DNA of 64,000 bases from Triatoma infestans (GCA_011037195.1 JAAEAF010014393.1:62001-126000), one strand, 5' to 3'; shown: positions 1 to 11,439, numbered from the stretch's first letter. Made by a program: numbers and translations. The notes: generated by a model from the sequence alone, not told the origin.

Positions 1-254
1 AACACCAGAAATGTCAGCTTTAGCAGCTATAACCTCCAAAAGGTTAAATACAAACATCGTTTGAAGCTTAATTATATAAATGATTTGGAAAAAATTAAAA
101 AAAAAAAAAAAACAAGCTTTATGCGGCCAATTCTTTATAGTATAGCGCTCCTTACTCTCCTGAGCCTGAGCACAACCTCCAAGCCATAGTCCTCTATTAC
201 TCTGCAAAGGTGATTGGTGCTTAAGTTGCAACTATCAAAAACTATTTCTATATC
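1..254. other. no gene seen
   Basis: AT-rich sequence with a poly-A run near position 100. I see no coding signal or repeat that I can place. Confidence 0.4.
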
Positions 255-760
255 GTGACTCTAATATTGTTAAAATCAACAGTTGTCTCTCGCAAGCATA
301 AAATCAGAATTTATAAAACAGTTATACGTCCTGTTGTGACCTATGCATGTGAAACGTGGATTTTAAACAAAAGTGAATGTAATATGCTCCGAATATGGGA
401 ACGGAGGATTTTCAGAGCAAAACAGATAAATGGTACGTGGCAGATTAGGAAAAATTCTGAACTGCAGCAGCTGTACGCGTCACCGGATCTGGTAGGGGAG
501 GTGAAGGGAAAAGGCTGGACTGGGCAGGGCACGTTGTGAGAATGGACAATGAGAGAAGTGTGCAGAAACTGTTCTTGGGCCGACCCGAAGGCAGACGTAA
601 GGTAGGCAAGCCGAGAAGAAGGTGGCAGGATGAGATAGAGGAGGATATGCGACTGCAGGGAGTAAGGAGAAGCCAAAAGGCGAGAGAGAGAAAGGAATGA
701 AGGAAAATTACTGTAGAGGCCAGGGCTCTTCACGGGCTGTAGTGCTAGAAAAGAAAAAAT
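255..760 (+). pseudogene. RTE-like non-LTR retrotransposon, C-terminal end
   Basis: This is the C-terminal tail of an endonuclease/reverse-transcriptase polyprotein, the protein that copies the element's RNA into the genome. The first 60 residues read as the segment after the polymerase core: a run ending RPVVTYACETWILNKSE, then a basic stretch with ERRIFR. A frameshift near 520 moves the frame, and the family's usual ending then follows: an HVVRMDN motif, a GRPEGRRKVGKPRRRWQDEI stretch and a final EARALHGL. Everything upstream of the thumb region is missing, so this is a dead, 5'-truncated copy. A short (AT)n tract follows. Assignment to the RTE-like group is from memory of this conserved tail. 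Confidence 0.75.
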
Positions 761-1245
761 ATATATATATATATTCTTGAACATAGTCGATGTTCGTAGA
801 AAGGTACAGATCTAGGATTCGGGTATACCTGGGTGAGAAAGTTACCAATCTCACGAACTTATTTTGCATCACGTGCAGCGAGTGGACACTGGATCGACAT
901 GCCAGGCTCCAGAAAGGACGGGCATATAATATCATTGGTGTAGCGAGTGCCTTGTGAAGCAAAACCTTATTCTCTTGGGAGAGCCGAGGCACCCTAAAAA
1001 CAAGGGAAATAACACTCGTAAAGCCACTCATTACGTAGTTAGCAAAGGTGAATCACCGGTCGAGAACTACGCATAGATACTTTGACAGTGGCAGACCAAG
1101 GTATGGGCTGACCCACAAAACTGACATGCCGATACAATGCCAGCCTGCGCCTGGTGAACAAAATAGCCACAGTTTTGGATGATTTTATCTTAATTTTCCA
1201 CCTACTGCAGAACCTCTCGACGCAGAGCATAGCCCTATCCAAACG
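726..1245 (-). pseudogene. Jockey-like reverse transcriptase, C-terminal fragment
   Basis: Two adjoining minus-strand frames give the end of a Jockey-type reverse transcriptase. The upstream one (from about 1,242) has the palm-to-thumb signature with KWKIKIKSSKTVAILFTRR and a nearby IPWS. The second (from about 1,031) has LLHKALATPMILYARPFWS followed by VMQNKFVRLVTFSPRYTRI, the thumb segment of the Jockey group. A frameshift separates them near 1,035. It is 5'-truncated and meets the plus-strand element next door tail to tail. Non-functional. Confidence 0.75.
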
Positions 1246-1299
1246 GTTAACAATTGTATCCAGTCTCCAGGAGGAGACATAAATAGCTATAACACCTAT

Positions 1300-1800
1300 T
1301 TAATTCTAATTAGTATTATTTAGAACATAGAATTGTGTAATAAACTAAAATAGTACTTCATATGCACCTCTCCCCCTAAACTGACCTTAAACGAATTTTC
1401 CCGGAGAAACGTTTCAATCAAACGTTGTAGCTCTTCGTATATGTGGTTGATATTACAAGTTTAAAGAAAATCGTTGGAGCAATTTTAGAGAAAAGCGGAA
1501 AAACTGGAAAAAAAAAATGCAATAAAATAGCATTTCCGGTTGATGGATTTTGTCCGAAATCTTTGTGTCTCATACTGTTATAATATCTAAACGAAATACC
1601 AAGTTTGAGCTTTCTACAATTTTTCGTTTTTTGAGATATTCTTTTTAGTTTTTTTCGTTATTTCGTTCTTTTCACACAAACACATACACCCAAAGACCAT
1701 TTTCTAAAAACCACTTTTTTGGACTCAGAGGATCTCAAAACGTGTATTTCCGGTGAAACCTCAATCACGAAAATCTCGCGTAAAGTAAAAAAATTTACGA
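1300..1800 (-). repeat. TA955 repeat, partial copy
   Basis: Reverse-oriented copy of the dispersed repeat whose best copy lies at 41,125-42,079. Shared landmarks in order: the TTCCCGGAGAAA segment (1,398), the AAAGAAAATCGTTGGAGC segment (1,462), a CA-rich tract (1,675-1,690) and the TTTCCGGTGAAA segment (1,747). Both ends are missing. Confidence 0.7.
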
Positions 1801-2258
1801 AATATAATATCAATTTTGGCAATAAATGGGCACTGATATGTTTTATAACTTGAATACCATCAATTCAAAAAAAACAATAATTACTTAATATTTTAAATGA
1901 TAATAAATAAAGACAGGAACACAATTCCTATTGTTTTCCATTATAAGAATCCCTAGGGTTTTTTATTGTTGAAGATCCAATTTTTTTTTTTATCAATTCA
2001 TGAGTAATTATTTCTTAAAAGAATCATTAAAAATTGAGTGGTAAAAATTACTGCTCCAATGAGAACTAGTTATTTCGCATTTTTAAGGGATAACAAAACT
2101 TTGTCTGCCGGCAATCAACAGTATGCAACATATTAGCAACAAACTCTCAAAACTTTCGGCAAAACAAGAAGTGGACGACATCGAATAATAATGAGAAATC
2201 GAATACAAATAATTGTTTTATCAGAACATTTTTATTGAAATAAAATATATATATATAC
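1801..2258. other. AT-rich, no gene seen
   Basis: Homopolymer-rich sequence ending in a short (TA)n tract that abuts the mariner fold-back. No coding or repeat signal recognised. Confidence 0.4.
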
Positions 2259-3724
2259 GGGTGACCAGAGTTATATGCTCCACCCACTTTTTTTTTAAAC
2301 GGCGGGAAATTTCGAAAAAAATAGAAAACACGTATTTAATCATTTTTAGTCTAGTTTATTTTCAGTGATTGATCCATTTTTTTAAACCCCAATATCCCGA
2401 GATACAGCATCCAACTTTTTTTTTTTCAAATAGAACATTATTTTTTTTTTTGCTTTTTTTTATAGTAATTGAGCCTCTAAAAAAATAAAAATAAAAAAAT
2501 TTAAAATCGGTTAGGTTTTTCAAAAGTTATGGTAATTTAAAATATGAAAAACAAATTTCAGTTTAATGTCAAAATTACCTTATTTTTTCTTTAAAGAAGC
2601 TCTTCAAACTGGGCACCATCAACGGATAGGCAAGCCAAAGCTCTGGACTCCCACGCTCTGTTTGTAGCAAGCACTTAGGTGGCAAAGTCAACATCTAGGC
2701 AGGCTAGAGTTATTCGATGTTCCATATCTCGAATGAAGCCACGGATTAAGGTTATTGTAAACTTTTATTTTTTAGATATCCCACAAAAAATAGGTCTATT
2801 GGGGTTAAGTCCGGAGATCGAGGTGGCCATTGGATGGGACCATGAGTTCCTAACCACTTTTCGTGGAAATTTCTGTCCAGATAACGTCGAACAACTCTTG
2901 AATTATGTGCCGGGCAACCATCTGTTGAAAATACATATCTAGCCGACGTTTTAGAGGAACATCTTCAAGCAGAACGGCAAAATGTCTCTTAAAAAAGTTA
3001 GATACCTTTCACCAGTTAAGTTCTCTCTGTAGAAGTTTGGGCCTATTAGTTGGTTTCCTAAAACTCCACACCAACGTTTGTAGAAAAAAACAACCTGATG
3101 GCGTGTGGCGAAGGTAACTTGTGGATTTTGCTTCTGCCATATTCTAAAGTTCCAACGATAAGAAGGCCATTGTGGTAAACTTGACTTCATCAGTCCATAA
3201 AATGTGCATTTTTTGTGGGGATATCTAAAAAATAAAGAGTACAGTAACCTTAATCCCATGCCTTCAGTCGAAGATCTGGAACGTCGAATAACTCTAGCCT
3301 GCCTAGATGTTGACTTTGCCACCTAAGTGCTGCAAAGCATGGGAGTCCAGAGCTTTGGCTTGCCTATCCGTTGATAGTGTCCAGTTTGAAGAGCTTCTTT
3401 AAAGAAAAAATAAGGTAATTTTGACATTAAACTGAAATTTGTTTTTCATATTTTAAATTACCATAACTTTTGAAAAACCTAACCGATTTTAAATTTTTTA
3501 TTTTTTTAGAGGCTCAAGTACTATAAAAATATGCAAAAAAAAATATAATGTCCATTTGAAAAAAAAAAGTTGGATGCTGTATCTCGGGATATTGGGGTTT
3601 AAAAAAATGGATCAATCACTGAAAATAAACTAGACTAAAAATGATTAAATACGTGTTTTCTATTTTTTCGAAATTTCCCGCCGTTTAAAAAAAAATTGGG
3701 TGGAGCATATAACTCTGGTCACCC
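2259..3724. mobile_element. Tc1/mariner fold-back element with long inverted arms
   Basis: The two ends are exact inverted copies beginning GGGTGACCAGAGTTATATG. The match continues inward with small gaps for more than 500 bp (about 2,259-2,790 against 3,205-3,724), leaving a unique centre of about 400 bp. Both arms carry the 3' end of a transposase gene, so one end of a mariner-type element seems to have been replaced by an inverted copy of the other. (TA)n lies on both sides, as expected for insertion at TA. The unit could form a hairpin almost along its whole length. Confidence 0.85.
2620..3205 (-). pseudogene. mariner/IS630-type DDE transposase remnant
   Basis: Reads 3,205 to 2,620 on the minus strand across at least two frameshifts. 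Recognisable pieces are a WCGV segment followed by LIGPNFYRENLTGERYLTFL, then FQQMVARHI, where the second catalytic aspartate is expected but replaced, then NFHEKWLGTHGPIQWPP and PRSPDLTPIDLFFVGYLKN, which carries the last catalytic acidic region. The N-terminal DNA-binding half is absent, because the inverted arm takes its place. It cannot encode an active enzyme. The family call is firm; the subgroup is not. Confidence 0.8.
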
Positions 3725-3730
3725 TATATA

Positions 3731-5690
3731 TATATATATATATATATATAAGTTAATGATACGATCAATTGCATAAGTCAATAGAATCATTTTGTGTTAT
3801 AAATAAGAAAATATTCTAACAAACCATTAAGTAATTAATTTTTTTGTTTTTTTTTTATTACTGATGGAGAAACAGTTGTCCAAATGCGCGAATTGGAAAT
3901 TTTTATCGAAAATCATAAATAAGTGGTTCCTACCCATTAATGAAATAAAATACCATAAAAGAAGTTGATATACCTCTAATCTGATTATATGGTTTTACTA
4001 TTTCTATGATAACCCATCAGAAATTAGATTAAAAGTAATCGGACCACTTTCAATTAAATAAACTTAATCAAATTATGCTAATCTTTTTTCAACAGTATGA
4101 ATCCAAAAAGAACCAAACTGTCCTAGTTATAAATTGATTATTTATAACAGAAAACTTATGCTTTAATTATTACCCGCTAGCAAAACATTGAAGAAAAAAG
4201 CCAATACTGAAAAGCGAAAAATTAAAAAAAAAAAACAGTAGTTAGCTAAAGTGAAGTATTAATGCAACAAACAGAAAATAGATGTAATCATATTCTGGTG
4301 GTTGGAGGGGTCAACGTATTTGTTGGCAGCACACGGTAGTTACACTTTGGTTTGCGAAAAATAAAAATAAAAATGCCAAGACATCTGATGACTATAAAAG
4401 ATATACAAAGAAGTGTCCATAAAAAGTAAAAGCATCTATAAAATTCAGGACAATTGGGCTGCCATCCGCCACTGAAGATTAATGTGTATACGACTCTGAA
4501 AGATCATTGAATTCAAAAGCTTCTTCCTTATATGCACTTAGGAAATTTACTTTTTGTTAGAAGCCATTGAAGAAAATATATATTAATTTTTTGTTTATTT
4601 AATCAATTTTAATTCATCAAGAAGTACAACTTGTATATTTTATACAACTACAATATAATTTATAAGTGAAAAAAAAAAACGGAAGTACAGATAAAAAGAT
4701 TTAAATTTGCAATTTGAGAATTAAGCTCCACAAAACGTAACTATAATAGATACGAAAAATTTAGGAAAAAGATCCCAGTTTTAATAAATCACCATAAAAG
4801 CTTTAAGATTTCAACTTCTTAATTTTGTTTTTTTTTTAACACAGACATCTTCATAATAAATGGAGGCCAATTTTTTACGACAATTAAAATTTAAATCTTA
4901 AATTTTTTAACATTAAAATCAAATATTATTTTTTTTTTGGTTGTGACATAATTTAAAAATGGGTACTGTTTTTTTAATACCTAATAAGAAATAGAAACGT
5001 TAATAAATTATATATTACAAAAAAATAATGTGACAGATAAATTTATTACAGACGTACCTGTAAAACATTATGTTTACGTATATAAGTACATATCCGAAGT
5101 ACGAAGCCTGTACACCGGTGGTCGTTTCACGACTGGGATAGGCCACATGTAGTAGACAGCCCGCCTTATACGCCACAGGGCTGCCAACATTACAACTGAA
5201 AAATCTCAAAAAGGGAGATCTTTTTATTGGGGTAGTTTTTAGTATTTTTTTTTTTAATATTTTTAGAAAAAAGTCTAGAAAATTAATTATTAAAGTAGTA
5301 AGTAAATCGAATCGTAGTTAAGTAGTCTTCATTATAATAGACAATAATAAAAAAAACTAAATGAAACTCTCAAAAATTCAGAATGTACCATATAATCATA
5401 AAATTTTTCAAATTTGGTATTTGTAATAATAAACATGATGGATGAAACACATGTTTCATTTGTTTCGAAATACTGAGAAATTTTATTCAATTGAAAATTT
5501 TTATATTTCATGTCTTGAATCCTAAGGAAATGAGTTTCATAAATAATGGATACATAAAAATGCTTGAAAAAAAAAAAAACGGAAGTTACCAAGCTTTCCA
5601 CGAACCAATGAAAAATAATTTTCTCAAGAAAAAACGTTCCAGGAATGTCTTCACTAATTATTAAGATTTTAAAGAAATGATACTAAGGAA
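3731..5690. other. 2 kb without recognisable gene
   Basis: AT-rich, with many A and T runs. A short GC-richer patch at about 5,095-5,200 does not match any family I know and has no coding potential I trust. Confidence 0.4.
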
Positions 5691-5704
5691 CCACAAGGGT
5701 ACCA

Positions 5705-6315
5705 CAAAGAAATGGTCAAACCTCAAATCGAGAAACTCGGCGTGAAAAAGTTGTCCTAGCGAGAATGAGAGTCGGTCACACATGCCATTCAGCCACATAT
5801 TCTGAACAAAGCTTCAGCTGGTGTGCAGTGCATGCAATATGACATTAACGGTCCCGCATATTCTATTGTAATGTTCGAAATATGTAAACGCGCGGGGAAA
5901 AGTAAACATCCCGTTTGACATGTGTATAAGGAGACAATGAGGGCAATATTAATAAGACATTCAAATATCTTAGGAAGGTTAATCTATTTAAATTATTGTG
6001 AAGCGGTCTATACATATATATTTATTTATTAGTGACATGTATATAAGTATTTATTTTAGGGTAAATAAAATAAGGGAGTAGATGAATATCGAGTACTCTA
6101 CTCTCATCATTGTATACAATAGAGTATTAATTGTAGTGTTTAGTTTCTAGTTTTAATGGGTAGGAATGTATCTGTTTATATGACTGAGGTAGGTCTAGAT
6201 TCTTAGGTCCACTTTTAGACTTATTATTTATGTATGAATATACATCACGGATGTGTCCTTACAAATCAGAAACACATGCAAAGGACCATAGTTGTTGTGC
6301 GCCTTTAAAAACAAA
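5705..6315 (+). pseudogene. I/R1-like non-LTR retrotransposon, 3' end
   Basis: A decayed C-terminus reads LARMRVGHT in one frame and CSACNMTLTVPHILL with a following CSKY in the next. This is the C-X2-C-X7-H-X4-C type zinc-knuckle tail seen after the RNase H domain of I/R1-type elements. About 380 bp of 3' untranslated sequence follows, ending in GACCATAGTTGTTGTGCGCC and an A-rich tail (6,284-6,325). That 3' end resembles the tail of the SINEs in this window (see findings). Truncated at 5' and frameshifted, so inactive. Confidence 0.7.
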
Positions 6316-6325
6316 ACAAAAAGAA

Positions 6326-6817
6326 ATGAATAGTTTTTGATAGAATTGCGAAAAAAACTTACAAAACAAGCTTGATGTAAATAAATAAATAATAAGACGT
6401 GTATAAATATATTTTAATTTAATGAAAATTAATAAGCCTCTTCTAAATTATGGAGTTAAAGAGATTGTTTTAAATATCTTACATTAAAAATATTAAAAGA
6501 ATTTATCCACACGAGAATTTTTGACTATTATAGAAGTGTTTTGCTAGACTCTACCAAAGTCTGACATGGAAGAAATAAAAATAAATATGTAAAGCTTGGA
6601 AAAAAAAAATCAGGTATTAAGAGCCTCAAATTCAAGATTTGAAAGAAAACAAAAAAGAAAGTTCAAGAAAACTAAAAATATTGGTGAATATTACTCGAAA
6701 AAATCAATCTGATATTCATAATAATAAAAACACTAAATAATAGAAAATCAGTACAAATTTTCTGGGGACAGATCAAAAGGAAAAAAATAAATGGATTTGC
6801 TAGAATAATAGAAATTA
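6326..6817. other. AT-rich, no gene seen
   Basis: Low-complexity AT-rich sequence, with nothing recognised. Confidence 0.4.
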
Positions 6818-7050
6818 GGGAAGGGAATAACTAAGTGGTTAGTGTATTGGACTCCCACACGGAGAACCCGGGTAAGTGTCCAGCTGTACTACTCTTAGAT
6901 TTTTTTTCTTCCTAGGAGCCTCTACAGCTCACTGTACGGTGACGGACACTTTGTCTGTAATGAGAAAACACTGTCCGAAGACCGGCAGTGCAGTGCACTG
7001 AGAAGGCTCCGGCGCATAACCAATAACAATAACGCGCCTTAAATTAAAAA
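6818..7050 (+). mobile_element. tRNA-headed SINE, tail type 1
   Basis: Starts GGGAAGGGAATAACTAAGTGG, a degraded tRNA-like head with A box and B box (AACCCGGGTAAGTGTCC). The shared SINE body follows, with CTTCCTAGGAGCCTCTACAG, GGTGACGGACAC and GCACTGAGAAGGCTCCGG. The tail is GCGCCTTAAATTAAAAAA. This body is shared by all SINEs in the window. Confidence 0.85.
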
Positions 7051-7202
7051 ATAATAGTAATAATAATAGAAATAAATGAAAAATCATAACTTGCAGATAT
7101 AATAATAAAACTGTAATCTAAGAAATTAAAAGTAACAGAGGTAACTGTAGATAAAGACGATATGATGAGCAAAGCCGAGCAAAAGCAAAGAAATTACTTT
7201 TT

Positions 7203-7383
7203 TGTAGAAAATAATTAATTAATATATATTGTAACGCAGCCAGTGGTGCCATCTAGGAGAGGAAGTAGGAATCTCAAGTTCTCTTAGTGGACGCTAGGAA
7301 GCGCTGGCGACGCGCTCTAGTTCTTTCTGGAAGGATTGAGAAGATTCCAGAGATGCTCCTCCAGTATAAATAGTGGGACCACA
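7203..7383 (+). repeat. 181-bp direct repeat with TATA box, copy 1
   Basis: Matches 8,575-8,755 over 181 bp with one difference seen. It runs from TGTAGAAAATAATTAATT to GTATAAATAGTGGGACCACA and includes GTAACGCAGCCAGTGGTGCC. The TATAAATA near its end makes it promoter-like. After this copy the sequence continues GAGAGTTGAGAGAG, which is not found after copy 2. It may be an LTR fragment or a long target duplication. Confidence 0.85.
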
Positions 7384-7599
7384 GAGAGTTGAGAGAGTTT
7401 TCCAGTTACAAAGGAAGTGTACGTTTGTGGAAAGTCTTAAAAAGTGAACAAAGTGAACTTTTGTGGATTAAAGTGTGAAGTAATTATTATTAAGTGTTTT
7501 TTTTTTGTAATTTATTGTGTATAACAATAAATTGGGCAAAATAGCTGCGGGTAGTGTTCTGAGTATTTGCTCTAGATCGAAGATTAAAGAATGAAACTC

Positions 7600-8460
7600 T
7601 AAAAGAAAACTTAATGAAAGCTCTGATCAGTAGTGTTTTGCTGTATGGAAGTCAGGTATGGAGTCTAAGATATATAAATGAGCTGGAGAAAGCTTCTTTA
7701 ACTTTCTATAAGACACACTTGCGCTTAGCGCAGTGCACCCCAAATTTTCTAATAAGATTGGAATGTGATCTTCTCCATATTTCTTTTTATATATTGAAGC
7801 TTGTCCTGCGATGGTTAGAGCATATATTAGGTTTAGAAGAAGAGAGATACCCTAAAATTTGCTATTACAAACTATTGGCGTTATCTAATGCTGGATTAAG
7901 AGACAACGAATATAATTGGGTATCACAATTGAGAGATTTGTTACTCCCTATTCATTATTCAGATATAGTTTTTATCCAAGATAGCTGTACTCTAAATAAA
8001 ATTATTCCGCATATATTACAAACATATAAAAACTACCTTCTAAAAAAAGATCAAAATCAGTTGTTGGATTCAAAATATAGTCACTATTATAACAAGATAT
8101 ATAATTCTAAAATAAATAATCCTTTTTATTTATCTGTCAATCTGCCCCTGGTTTTTACTCATATATTGGCACAGATGAGAACCTCAGGAACTTATATATT
8201 GAAGTTAACAATTGAATCCTACTTCTACTGTAATAGATCAAAAATCAATCTGTAAGCTCTGCAATTTAAATTTACTCGAGAATTTAGAACATATCTTCGT
8301 TGGTTGCCCTGTTTACTCGCCTCTTAGACAGCATTTTAATATCAGTACAAATGAATTTTGGTATTTAAGTATGTTAGATCCTAAAACAATTACTGAAATA
8401 AAAAATATTTATAATTTTATTTATTATATTTTGAAATTTAGGCAAATTTTGTTGAATTAA
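7600..8460 (+). pseudogene. non-LTR retrotransposon RT C-terminal domain
   Basis: Encodes the end of a reverse transcriptase related to the larger copy at 32,804-33,829. The thumb region reads ALISSVLLYGSQVWS, followed by about 150 residues of poorly conserved sequence. A C-terminal zinc-knuckle-like motif follows, CKLCNLNLLENLEHIFVGC, with CPVYSPLRQHF. A frameshift near 8,215 splits the two parts. The catalytic core is missing. The piece sits between the two 181-bp direct repeats. Confidence 0.75.
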
Positions 8461-8574
8461 ACTAATAATATTAAAATTTAATAAATATTATATTAATCTG
8501 TTTAGTTTTATAAAAATATGGTTTGGGTTGAAAATAAAACATATACTAGTATGAAGTATGACCCTTTTAATTTA

Positions 8575-8755
8575 TGTAGAAAATAATTAATTAATATATA
8601 TTGTAACGCAGCCAGTGGTGCCATCTAGGAGAGGAAGTAGGAACCTCAAGTTCTCTTAGTGGACGCTAGGAAGCGCTGGCGACGCGCTCTAGTTCTTTCT
8701 GGAAGGATTGAGAAGATTCCAGAGATGCTCCTCCAGTATAAATAGTGGGACCACA
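8575..8755 (+). repeat. 181-bp direct repeat with TATA box, copy 2
   Basis: Near-identical to 7,203-7,383. The flank after it (ATAACATATTTTTG) differs from that of copy 1, so homology ends abruptly at both sides. Confidence 0.85.
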
Positions 8756-9075
8756 ATAACATATTTTTGTTGATTATTTCTTACTAAGAGTTTTGTTATG
8801 TACATTTGAAAATATTTGTTTATTAATTTTTAAATAGCCACAACTTTCTATTACGATGTACATGGTATAATTTAATTTTCTAACCAGATTTATTTTCATT
8901 TTTTAGATCTTGTATTTTTTATATTTTTGTACTTTTCTTTTTATTTATTTTGTATTTTTTCTAATTTTTTTCTTTTCTTTTATATTTTAAGATTTTGTAT
9001 GTAACTCTCCCTACTCCTTTGTATGGGGCTCAAGCCCCTTGTACAAATAAATAAATAAATAAATAAAATAAAACA
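8756..9075 (+). mobile_element. non-LTR retrotransposon 3' untranslated tail
   Basis: T-rich sequence ending GGGGCTCAAGCCCCTTGTAC, a small hairpin, followed by (AAAT)n at 9,045-9,070. This is the usual tail of a CR1/Jockey-like element. It could be the real 3' end of the preceding element, split by repeat copy 2. Confidence 0.55.
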
Positions 9076-9188
9076 ATAAATTGGTGTTTTCTTTATTGAA
9101 GTTTAGTGTAGTTTATTTATACGAACCCATTTAAACTTAGTTGCAGTAGCTAGTTTGGAGGAAAAAACGTTACAATATAATATAATAT

Positions 9189-9206
9189 TATATATGTATA
9201 TATATA

Positions 9207-9239
<33 letters not shown>
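9189..9239 (+). repeat. compound microsatellite (TA)n(TG)n(AG)n
   Basis: Consecutive dinucleotide runs that change from TA to TG to AG. Confidence 0.9.
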
Positions 9240-9241
<2 letters not shown>

Positions 9242-9479
9242 AGATTGCAACATTACTTATTTCAAACAAATGCCCATGAAAATATTGAAGCACAGCACGA
9301 AGAACAACATACTATATCTACCTTGAACAATATACTATAACTAGCCGATAAAATTGAAAAGATGATGGAAGATAAGCTAATGATGAAATTAAAAATTCAC
9401 AAGAGGAAATATTACCAATCAATAAATAAAATAGCATAGAAAAATAAAAACAAAATATAAAATTTACATAAAAATACCC

Positions 9480-9765
9480 CGCTAATAATACCTATAATTG
9501 TATGTAAATAAACTATCTAATCCATTAGAGAAAATAATAGATTAAAAGAATTATTGAGCGAATTAAACAACATAATGGGACATAATCCGTGTGGTGGAAG
9601 TAAGAAGGAATATAGGCCAAGCTTGGTAGTCAATCAATATCGTTTCATGAAAAATGAATCAAGAAAATGGTCATACTGTAGTACGGATATGAAATAGAAT
9701 CAATTAGATTATTGTATTACTAATAAGATAAAAATAGTTAGAGATGTTTAGAACAATGCAGGAAT
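9480..9765 (+). pseudogene. RTE-like endonuclease fragment
   Basis: Around 9,645-9,745 the plus strand reads MKNESRKWSYCSTDMK, then a stop, then NQLDYCITNK. This fits the end of an apurinic-type endonuclease domain, where a Lys-Trp-Ser/Thr segment precedes N-Q-I-D-Y. It is probably the upstream half of the degraded RTE-like reverse transcriptase at 11,440-12,560, separated from it by later insertions. Confidence 0.5.
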
Positions 9766-9802
9766 GGGGGGGGAGTGACAACAGGACGATTAAAGTAAGT
9801 TG

Positions 9803-9895
9803 TTTACGCAGAGCTGGAAAGCATCAGAAACATTTTCCGTGATACCTGCTTCTTTTGGTGGTCATTAACCGGTTTCGGCCGTTCGCCAATCTCTG
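9803..9895 (+). mobile_element. single arm of the Penelope-like fold-back repeat
   Basis: Begins CGCAGAGCTGGAAAGCATCA and includes ACATTTTCCGTG and CGGTTTCGGCCGTTCGCC, the arm shared by the fold-back elements at 19.4, 25, 26.2, 54.6 and 55.5 kb. The second arm is absent. Confidence 0.8.
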
Positions 9896-10189
9896 ATATT
9901 TTAGAGATTTTCCAAATTTATAATTTGTATATAAATTAAGAGAAAGTAATAATAATGGAGAAATGAAAAAAACATGACAAATTTTGTCTTGAAATCTTTA
10001 AACAAATTTCAATTTTGAGGACACTTTCAAAAAAAAAATCTAACAACAATAGACACGACGAAAAAATTTAAATGTAAGCTAAAATCTTTTTTTTCCCCCT
10101 AGGCCATTACTTCGACTATTCAGCCAGAAAGTTCATATCTATTAGAAGATACAATTAAATAAAAAACAACAATTAATAGATATACTTGA

Positions 10190-11036
10190 TATACCGGGTG
10201 CCTGATAGCGTGGGACCTAAGCCTATATGGTTTTTATCCCCCCGATGCCCCCCCCTTGTCAGCCCCTTAAATAATCTCCCCCGGAAGCTTACCGGTCAGT
10301 CTACAATATCCCAAGATATCCTTGAACTCCAACTCGCCCAAGCAGTCCTACGAGAGTGGTGCCCTCCCAAATACGCGAAACCTAGTACCAGCGAAACGGG
10401 GACACTGACATAAATAGTGGTACACCGGTTCCCTAACTACGTCGTCGCAATTCTGACAAATGGGACTAGACGTCCTCCCTATGTTAAACAAGTGACTAGA
10501 CACCCAAGTGTGTCCAGTCATTAACCCCACCAAGGCCCTCAGACCTGTCCTACTGAAGGACAGAAGATACTCCGAATCTCCCTGCTTCATTCCTTTTATA
10601 AATCTTTTAGCTAGGAGGCACCCCTGCATATACCCCAGCGTTTCTCTAAGACTTTCATCTCCCAAAATCTAATCTGTTTGTCGCGAAACTTCTTTATGAC
10701 GGCAAGGGCTGTTTCAGGACCATAAAATTGTAATGATGATCCCTCCCTAGCCGACTGATCCGCCCTCTCATTGCCCTCTATTCCCGCATGTCCGGGAATC
10801 CAATAGAGACGCACCTTACCCCTCCGAGCAAAAGCATTAAGCCTTCTCCTACATTCTCCCACTAGTTTCGAGCTCCACCATGGCTTGTTCAAAGCCCTCA
10901 GTGCGGTCTGTCTATCAGAGAAAATCCGCCCTCTTCGATCCCTCCCTGCCACTCCCCCACAAGGCGGCAGCATTCAATGGTGCCCACCACCTCGGACTGG
11001 AAGACAGTGGCCAAACTACCCAAGGCCTCCGAATTC
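10190..11036 (-). pseudogene. RNase H-bearing non-LTR retrotransposon 3' fragment
   Basis: Encodes the RNase H domain and C-terminal knuckle of an I/R1-like element. RNase H removes the RNA strand after reverse transcription. Visible motifs are SDRQTALRAL (the acidic active-site strand), WIPGHAGIEGNERAD (the His and final Asp) and a terminal CQNCDDVVREPVYHYLCQC zinc knuckle. A frameshift near 10,620-10,660 and another near 10,940 break the frame. The 3' untranslated end shares its sequence with the copy at 57,611-58,497. Both copies begin at nearly the same point inside the gene. Confidence 0.85.
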
Positions 11037-11439
11037 CCTCTTAAAAATAGATAAATAAAATACCAGAGGAAATAAGAAGCTATAAAGAAATGGAAAAAGT
11101 TGAAAAGAAATATCAAATCAAAAATATGAAAATATGAAAATATAAAAATTGAAAAATATGAAAATTATTTTAAAAGATATGAAAAGAATGTCCACGAATT
11201 GGAATGAACACTAGAAACTGGAAGGAGTATTGAAGAATGTATGAAGAAAGTGCAAATTGGATTTGGTAAAATAATATCAATGAACGAGATTATTTTTAAA
11301 AAAATGAAATTTAACTTAATTTGTATATGGAACTAGATTTTGCAAGATTCTAGAAGTTGGAGATTTTCCTAGTAGTAGAAACCAGGATGCAATATGGGAG
11401 TTCTAATAAAATACCCAAGCCAAGAGAAAAAAAACAAAA

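Noticed and set aside
2679..2942. plus-strand open frame of 87 codons
   Set aside because: It is antisense to the transposase remnant and exists only because the arms are inverted copies.
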